This document shows, in pieces, positions 24,343 to 64,000 of a stretch of 64,000 nt of DNA. Within the stretch, counting starts at the first letter, position 1, and the number at the start of each line of letters is the position of its first letter. Below the pieces are notes generated by a model. It did not search any database. It saw nothing but the letters and a program-made list of their open reading frames with translations, and was not told the origin of the DNA. Source of the stretch: Macrosoma leucophasiata (lineage: Eukaryota; Arthropoda; Insecta; Lepidoptera; Hedylidae); assembly GCA_036365455.1 (NCBI GenBank), contig JAWQUS010000032.1, forward strand, positions 14,950,001 through 15,014,000. Direction: 5' to 3'. The translations under genes and the position numbers were made by a program.

Positions 24343-24627
24343 AAAATATGCCATAAGCGCCACGCTGGACACGTGAAGGCGCAGTTTCGGCAGTTGTATC
24401 AGGGGACGCCACTGACTCCTGCCCATTGGAATAGTTTGATCGACACTGTTTGCTTTACTGACAACACTAGTGGAAGAGTGGAAAAGTTTGTTAGAGTGGA
24501 AAACTAGTGGAAGAATTATTTTTCTCTACTGAGCGACTGCGGGGTCGTCATGTCCCAACGGCATATCAATTATTATTAAATACTAATGGTAATATAGTCA
24601 TGTGGTTGGATATTTGACCATGAAACT

Positions 24628-24867
24628 GCCTAGGTAGCAGGCCACTACTACTACGCTGAGGTCCTGGGTTCGATTTCCGGGTCGTGGGTTATCAGAGATA
24701 ATGGTGTAAAGTCCTTTATAACTGGTTCTATTGGGATTTTTCCATTTTCTGCCCACCTGTTACATGGGCCAAAACGTAACCAGCGAATCATGGGTGTTTG
24801 CATGTATGCTTGAATGCATGCATTTACCTGAGCCTACCCCTTCGGGGATTACAGGCGTGAAGTTACG
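24628..24867 (+). mobile_element. S2 SINE, duplicate copy
   Basis: Duplication partner of 5348-5587, with the same flanking repeats (24581-24627, 24868-24917). Confidence 0.7.
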
Positions 24868-25221
24868 TACTAATGGTAATATTATAGTCATGTGGTTGGA
24901 TATTTGACCATGAAACTTCTAAGTAAGCGTACTAAGTTGGTTGTAAAGTGTAACTATTTGTGAATTGTAAAGCAATAAATATTATATTCCGTGTTAACGT
25001 TGTTTTATTTTTGATAAAATCTATATATAATCTGGGTGCAATAATATTATTATCTTTTCGATACCGCTGTCTTTGTAAAAAGACATTCGAAATTTTTAGT
25101 CGCGATTATTTCTTTTTTTACTACACATACCTACCCATCTAAGAAAATCTTGAAATTGTCTAGAACAATCGCGATTTTACTGTGCAAGGAAATGATTTCA
25201 ATCCATACTTCCATACTCATT

Positions 25222-25319
25222 GAAATAAAACTCGTTTTTGGATTTATTCGCGTATTTAATTTTAAATAATCATTTTAGTTTAATATACGCGAGATAAATC
25301 CGAAAACTAGTTTTATTTC
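25222..25319. repeat. Hairpin element H1 relic lacking its centre
   Basis: Keeps both outer arms (gaaataaaact at the left, agttttatttc at the right, with ttagtttaatatacgcgag) but has lost the gaccgaaacgtcggg centre. Its left end is where the 1-5952 / 19033-25232 duplication stops. Confidence 0.6.
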
Positions 25320-26028
25320 AATGAGTGCAGCTCGCGAAAACCTAAGAACATTCCATACTCATTTTCTTATTTTGATATTATAAATGAAAGTGTGTTTGTA
25401 TGTTTGTTTGTCCGTCTTTCACGTCAAAACGGAGCAATGGATTGGTGTGATTTTTTATGTAGAGATACTTGAAGAGGTGGAGAGTGATTGAAGAGGTGGA
25501 GAGTGACATAGGCTACTTTTTGTTATTCCTTATATCCCCCCACCCCCTCTCATTTTGTATGGAGCATTCCACAAATTTCAAGGTAGAAAGTTAAAACTCG
25601 GTATCCGTTGATTTGATCAATAGTTTTTCCAAGTTTTTGAAAGACCTTTCCACGATGGGGTATGCGAGTAAATAAAAAAATCCATCCCGGGTGTATATAC
25701 GTAGTAGTATTGCGCTGAAACACAAGCACAAACTAGACATTCATATTTTCAAAAATCTGCCTTTCTCGTTCATAGGAACAACAAAGATTCATCATTAAAA
25801 CCTGTCAAACACACCAGCGGTCGAATTGCCCCAATTTTTGTGTAATTATTGGCGAAGCGTTTTTTCAGGCAGTCCGTAAACTGTTCAGAAAATTGAAGGA
25901 TGTACGTATCCCAGGATATAAAACCGAATTCTGTGATGGAAACTTACACAGAAAAAATATGGAGGTAACGTAACTTCACGTACTGTATTCCTTCAAAGTG
26001 GGTATTATGCGTAAGCAGAAGTAAATGC

Positions 26029-26250
26029 TAGGAATCTAGTCCAGCCGCTCTTCCAATTGAGCTACTGAAGCCCTGCCCGATTTGTCAAATCTTTCCTTCA
26101 CATCTATTGCATTGCTTTATGGTAGCAGCAGCGCCATCTATTACCAACTATGCTAGTTAGGCAACCTTTTTTTCCAACCGTTTTTCTTTCCATTTTTCTT
26201 TAAAAATAAAATATATTTCACAAGCATGTGTTAATGCGAAATAATATAAA
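26029..26250 (-). mobile_element. T1 repeat, partial
   Basis: It has the tRNA-like 5' half, the common internal part up to the gttaggcaacc block, and then the A/T-rich end in the same inverted arrangement as other T1 elements. Confidence 0.6.
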
Positions 26251-26267
26251 AAGAAGTAAATGCGTGC

Positions 26268-26420
26268 ATTCAAGTAGATAGTTATGCAAATACCTCTGAT
26301 TTGCTAGTTTTGTTTTGGCATGTTTTGATCCATAACAAGCGGCGAGCCTGTTGACAAAGTTGGGTACGTTACCAAACTCCCGAGGTTATGGGAAACTTCC
26401 ACAAAATGGGCCTTATGTAC
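26268..26420 (-). repeat. S2 relic
   Basis: Diverged: gtaaatgcgtgcattcaag, gcgagcctgttgacaa, ccaaactcccgaggt. Confidence 0.5.
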
Positions 26421-27452
26421 ATTATGGGTATCTACACGCATTGTACAGCGTGCCAGTTAATATTACAAGGTATTAAGGAAAAAACAATGTTTTTTGTTTA
26501 AATCAATTATTGAAAGAAAAAAGAAAGAAAGGAAACATTTATTTGGACAGCACAGAGACATGACGATGCATAATTGCCAGACTATTAGGTACATAGGTAC
26601 AATTATACAAAAAGAAAAACAATAAGAATTAAAAAAAAATGTATTGTTCAATCGACCTGTTTTTAACTAATTGGCAATTTTACCTCTTCCTTTCTGTCTT
26701 TTCTTCATACGATAAACGACAATTGCCAACGTTAGGTAAAAACCTTAGAGGTAATTCTGCCCGAATGTAATGACATTTTTAATTTCTTTGTAAAAAAAAG
26801 GACAGTGCCCAGCGTCCTTACTTTTCTAAACTCTCCTTTAATTATTAAATTTATTATATATCGAAAATGCTGACACGGGCGTCTTGGTCTTTTATGAAAA
26901 TTAATATCTCATTTAACGATCTGCATCTGACAGTATAAATACCTCAGCCCACAGTCCGTGAAATGTGAACCAAACAAAAACGTCCTTTAAAATAATACAC
27001 CCTTATCTACTAAGCCCTCGACAAAGAAATTTAATACTCCTGTTCATTTAAATCTATATTCATTATGCTGCATTTAGAAAACGGGAACAAACATTCGTCC
27101 GGTATATTTATTTAGTTTAGCGCGGCTTATTTTGTCTTAACCAGAATATTTTAGCGCTATATTTCACCAAGATTCCATGGAGGCGCCGCTACCAAAATCA
27201 TTCACTGGCAGAGTTCCAAAAGCCAATATGATCTGAGAAAAACGAGGCACTAAAGAACTCAGTCGGCTCTTTTAAAAATATCTATTAATTATATTTAAAA
27301 AATTCCTAATTGATACAAACTTAATGTTAGACAATATACTCGTATATCAACATTACACATTGGTTTTAACATTTAACAACCTTGTGGAGCTAGACCAGCA
27401 TTAAATTTAGCCAAGTATTTCTATTCTTGAGATAGTCCTCGAGTTTATACCT

Positions 27453-27500
27453 AGTAAGCCTTTTTACACGTTTTTAATTAAACGTGTAAAAAGGTTTACT
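27453..27500. repeat. 21 bp hairpin with one mismatch
   Basis: Arms 27453-27473 and 27480-27500 around a 6-base loop; core cctttttacacgttt. Confidence 0.6.
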
Positions 27501-27689
27501 TGTATATGCTTTGACCTTAGTATAGGTGAGTACAGCAATCCCGGATGTAATATTGTATAAAACTCTGCACTTTATTTCAGGAAAGATGAATTATTTTTCG
27601 TTAGCCGAAAACTTAGAAAAGAAAACTTGTATTCCTGAGACATCATAGTATCTCACTAACTCGGCAGCCATTGACGTCCATTTAAGTAA

Positions 27690-27926
27690 CGTAGGCACTA
27701 CCAAATTACCTAATCTATCTGCCGCTAAATGGTAGTGTTCAGCACTATCGTGTTCTGGTTAGTTGGTAATGTACGGCTCCGTAATAACTACGACAGAGAA
27801 AAAACAACTAAGGTCTCAGGGGTGGCAATGCATATGCATTTTGACCTCTGGTCTTTGTGTCTATAGGCTGCAGTCATCACTTAACTTCAATGTGAACTGC
27901 ATGCTTGTTTGTCACCTTCATTACAG
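27690..27926 (+). mobile_element. S1 retroposon, 5' truncated and diverged
   Basis: Begins at cgtaggcactacc and keeps ccgctaaatggtagtgttc and the 3' part. Confidence 0.7.
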
Positions 27927-28353
27927 AAATATTGAGCAGAAACATTGTAAGTTACAGCATTCCTAAAACATACATATTTTTTATGTTTATCACTTACGTA
28001 CCTACCTACAATTAGTCTAGATATACTAGATACATTATTTACTACTATAAATTCATTTCGTATTATTTCGCCCAAGCTGAATATATCATGATGTTATAAG
28101 TGGTATCCGATCTTTCATTTTAGCGACAAACGTTACGCAAATCTTCATTTCAAAACCAACATTAGTGAACCGTGATAAGTATATGACGTGGATCAGGATG
28201 AGTTCTGAAATCAAATTTTTCCGCAATTTGAGGTTTAATCCATTTAAATTGGTCGGATTTAGGTAAAGGGATTTTTTACCCAACCAGAGCTATGTTTAGT
28301 CACGTTCGTGAAAAGTGTTCGTGGCTTTCCAGTTTGAATAACCTAGGTACCTA

Positions 28354-29679
28354 GGGGAGAGTCGGATATATTGTACCAGTTTTCAGTTTTTGCAGTATAT
28401 CTTTTTTAGATATTAATTTATATAAGTTCTTTATCTTGATTCACATAGCTTAGAATCTCCTTTAACATGTACCGTAACGTCAACACCATAGTCTTATCGG
28501 ATTTCACACAATTTGCGTTTCCCTGAAGGCTTTCCTTGGGTACAATTTACCCAACTCGTCGGATTAATTGTACCACAGGTTAGGTAAATTGTACCACTAA
28601 CACTTAAGAGACTTATTAACATGATAATACATTAAAATAAAGAGGTTTAATAAATAGACAAAATAAATTAATTATATTTTAATTATAAATGAAAAATTAC
28701 TAACAAAAATGTTTAAATTTCTGCAATATTCACTGTCATAATGTGACCAAAGAACAAGTATAGGTATTATTGACTAAAAAAATTAAACATTTATCAAACT
28801 TATATACATAATTTTACATCAATTAAATAATATATGAAAATAGAATAAATCACTTTAACTTTAGAATATTATTTCCGTTAGTCAACAATCATTTATTTAT
28901 CTAGTCACTTATGTTCTGAGACCAAACTCTTTATTTTCTTTTACGATATTATAATAGTATAAAGAATTTCGCAAATATCTTGATTTAATTTTCAGGTTCC
29001 GTGAACCCATTTACAACAACGAACGCACTTTAGTATCTTGTCAATATTTGACCCTCAACTTATTTTGCATTCTGGCATGACTTTAAGCTGTTTCAGATAT
29101 TACATGAATTAGTTATTATACGAATTAGTTTCAGATATCTGGTTCTAGCTCATCTCTTTATTTTCCAGAGCCTACAATACTTTTCCAAAACCTGCTTTTT
29201 CCGTTTATAATACTCTCTATACTCATCATTCATCTAAAAAAATATAAAATAATACCTAAATATAGCAACAAGTTTAGTAAATTGTACCAGTACAAATAAA
29301 ACAACTGTTGGTGGTACAATTTACCAAACTAAGAGATTTCAAAAATAAATATTTGTCACAAAATAATCGCTGAACCTAATATGTTCGCAACTCTATGGTT
29401 GAAGCGGTGATTATATTTGTAATCAATAAAAAATATAACAAAATTGTAACTTACATTTTCACTGTGTAATCTCCTTAGCCACACACGTCAAAATTTAAAT
29501 GAAGGACTTTCAAAACACATTTTTTTCTTTAAAAACGAATGTGAAATTGCCGGAGACCGTTACCAAAAGGGCAAGTAGTTGAGGGCGCTGTCAGCGCTCA
29601 GTTTCGTGTTACCAGAAAAGAAAAAAAGTTACAGTAAGTGTAAAATTTATCAGGCAGTACAATATACCAGACTCTCCCC
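28354..29679. mobile_element. 1.3 kb non-autonomous TIR element with TA target duplication
   Basis: The ends ggggagagtcggatatattg (left) and the inverse of ggggagagtctggtatatt (right) lie between TA and TA, as in Tc1/mariner-type insertions. The interior has no long ORF but repeats attgtacc or ggtacaat several times. Confidence 0.75.
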
Positions 29680-30563
29680 TATATCTCATGAAAATATAGA
29701 GTTTAAGATATAAGATTTCTCAAATTTACAAATTTTAATAATATTTGCTTCTTATAATTACAATAGTAGAAGCCACAGCACTCTTTAACTGTTGTGTGTT
29801 GTCCGACATTTGCTGTAAAAAATTGAAAAATAAAAACTTAAAAATAAATTGACTTACTTCCCATTTAATAGTGAACAATAACAGTTAACATAAGATCTCA
29901 AAAAGGAATGAATGTTTTAAAAAAACTCGTTTTTCTTTTATAAATTTCAAAAGCATTCCTTTACGTATTGTAACTAAAACAGGACCTGGACGTATCCTGC
30001 TGCCATTAGACCACTGAGGCAGTTATTAGGTGGATACTTTCATAATAAAAATAAAAATCAATAGGTATCGTTGTGGAGAAATTGATCCAAAATACAATAA
30101 AAATGAAAAGATATTTATGAACGCATCACATTATTGATACTTTTTGAAATAAAAAATCGGATTATTCCTGCAAATATCATTTATTAGTTGACAAATAATT
30201 CACATAAAATACATTAATGATGATGTAAATTATATTATGTGTTCTAAAGACTGGTTATAGGAACGTCTATCAAAAAACCTCCACGATGCGCATTTACCTA
30301 GCCTGTAGCCTGCGACCTGTGGTTTACCTGCCTACAAACGAAATATTGGGAAGTGTTGATATCAAAATTCGATAATGCCATGAGTTGCCTGGAACTTATA
30401 TAAAACATTGATGGAGACCAACGATGAAGCAATATAAAGGCAGCAATGATAAAGGGTAGATTTCTGTACCTACTCATTTTGTCTCATTAGTGGAATTTAT
30501 ATAAATTATTGAGTATTATTGAGTATTTGGTCCCATCGAGTGGATTACTTAATTTTGTGTTGT
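29680..30563. other. 3' flank of FAS C, no gene seen
   Basis: AT-rich, with one candidate polyadenylation signal at 30180. No ORF with recognisable motifs. Confidence 0.45.
30180..30185 (-). terminator. Candidate polyadenylation signal of FAS C
   Basis: TTTATT on the plus strand is AATAAA on the minus strand, about 380 bases past the FAS C stop codon. The region is AT-rich, so a chance match is quite possible. Confidence 0.25.
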
Positions 30564-63347
<32,784 letters not shown>

Positions 63348-63784
63348 CTAAAAAAAAAAAAAAATTAATTAATAGTAGACGTGGGTCGCTGTTCGCATTT
63401 ATATTTTTTTAGAGTGGAAAAGAAGAAAGACACGTGTCACATGATTTATACCTATAATATGGTTGTTTTTGTTTAGCCGTGTAGATTTGTTTAATATAAT
63501 ATGCCGAGATAGAGAATATAAACGTACTTCTCAATCAAATTACTAAACATACCCAGTAGCTTGACTGACAAGTGTCATCAATGACACTTGACAGTTGAAC
63601 TTAGAAGGCGGCGTCCGCGCCGGTTCCTTGATATAATTCTGTAACTCGATATAATAATCTAGATTCAAGTTGTACAGTTTTGTAATAGTGGTAAACGAGA
63701 TATAGTAACGATTCGCGTAGTACTGAATTGATTGGCAGAAGAGATTTACATTGTGTTATGAACATTTCTATCCCGGTAATTGTA

Positions 63785-63965
63785 TCTCCCGGTCGTAAGA
63801 GTTTCTTGCCCGTTCTTCTCTGCCGGCGTAATCGAATGGGCGGATCTTGGCAATAACGACTCTTGCTTCATCTTCTGCCAAACCATGTGCTTTATTTCAC
63901 CACCCGCTCGAGTACCCAACTATAGACGCCCACAAACACGAGTAACATGTCGGCTTATCGAAAAA
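63785..63965 (-). repeat. Interspersed repeat R6 at window end
   Basis: Reverse-strand partner of 8690-8885. No FAS C exon was found between 63348 and the window end. Confidence 0.6.
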
Positions 63966-64000
63966 AACACAGACAATACTACCTACCTAGATGCCCTGAC

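Larger units (their letters stand above)
19033..25232. repeat. Segmental duplication, copy 2 (partner 1-5952)
   Basis: Second copy of the window start, in direct orientation. Relative to copy 1 it carries an extra S2 SINE (22789-23096) and differs at about 20820-21065, where copy 1 has a T1 element and unrelated sequence. The right end coincides with the start of a hairpin element relic (25222-25319). Confidence 0.95.
25320..27689. other. Intergenic stretch between FAS B and FAS C
   Basis: Starts with a retroelement-like segment (25365-25560, tgtttgtatgtttgtttgtcc and cacgtcaaaacggagcaatg), then T1 and S2 relics, then unrecognised AT-rich sequence. No gene seen. Confidence 0.45.

Noticed and set aside
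63348..64000. Upstream KS exon of FAS C
   Set aside because: Searched for GVNP..LR.TKTGVFIG-type sequence on the minus strand; only repeat R6 and unrecognised sequence were seen.

Overview
This is eukaryotic, AT-rich, repeat-laden DNA, most likely from a moth or butterfly. The only host genes I can support are type I animal-style fatty acid synthases (FAS). They are split into many short exons with GT-AG introns, and the introns are crowded with SINE-like elements, LINE fragments and small inverted-repeat transposons. The assignment to Lepidoptera is an inference from the repeat repertoire and the FAS family expansion, not from a marker gene.

Layout. (1) 1-5952, plus strand: the last two exons of a FAS gene, called A here (thioesterase, 530-632 and 2497-2993); the rest of A lies upstream of the window. 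(2) 5953-10588: intergenic, mostly repeats. (3) 10589-21943, plus strand: FAS copy B. It has a credible start exon and two more N-terminal ketosynthase exons, then jumps straight into the middle of a ketoreductase exon, followed by ACP and thioesterase. The ketosynthase active site, MAT, DH, ER and most of KR are absent, the reading frame does not match across the junction, and one splice donor is lost, so B looks like a pseudogene. (4) 19033-25232 is a near-identical second copy of 1-5952, so the A and B thioesterase ends are the same recent duplication (or two haplotypes assembled in tandem). (5) 21944-30563: intergenic, holding a 1.3 kb TIR element. (6) 30564-63347, minus strand: FAS copy C, 37 exons with matching phases throughout, 2,151 visible residues in the order KS, linker/MAT, DH, pseudo-methyltransferase, ER, KR, ACP, TE. 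Only its first KS exons lie beyond the right edge. B and C converge tail to tail.

How the genes work together. C keeps recognisable catalytic residues for KS, DH, ER, KR, ACP and TE, but its malonyl/acetyl transferase domain is eroded: the GHSxGE nucleophile motif reads GEGLGE, the GxGSQW-type motif cannot be found, and the domain is short. If translated as modelled, C could not load its own malonyl groups in the usual way. It may depend on another synthase or transferase, have another role, or be at an early stage of decay.

Repeats. A roughly 290 bp poly(A)-tailed retroposon (called S1 here) occurs about 20 times in both orientations. A tRNA-carrying repeat (T1) recurs eight or nine times, sometimes as head-to-head pairs with inverted ends. 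There are also a tRNA-headed SINE (S2), several non-LTR retrotransposon remnants including one 511-codon reverse transcriptase, two copies of a TIR element with 8 bp target duplications, and hairpin elements with a conserved centre but different arms. I saw no rRNA, CRISPR array, viral gene or toxin gene.
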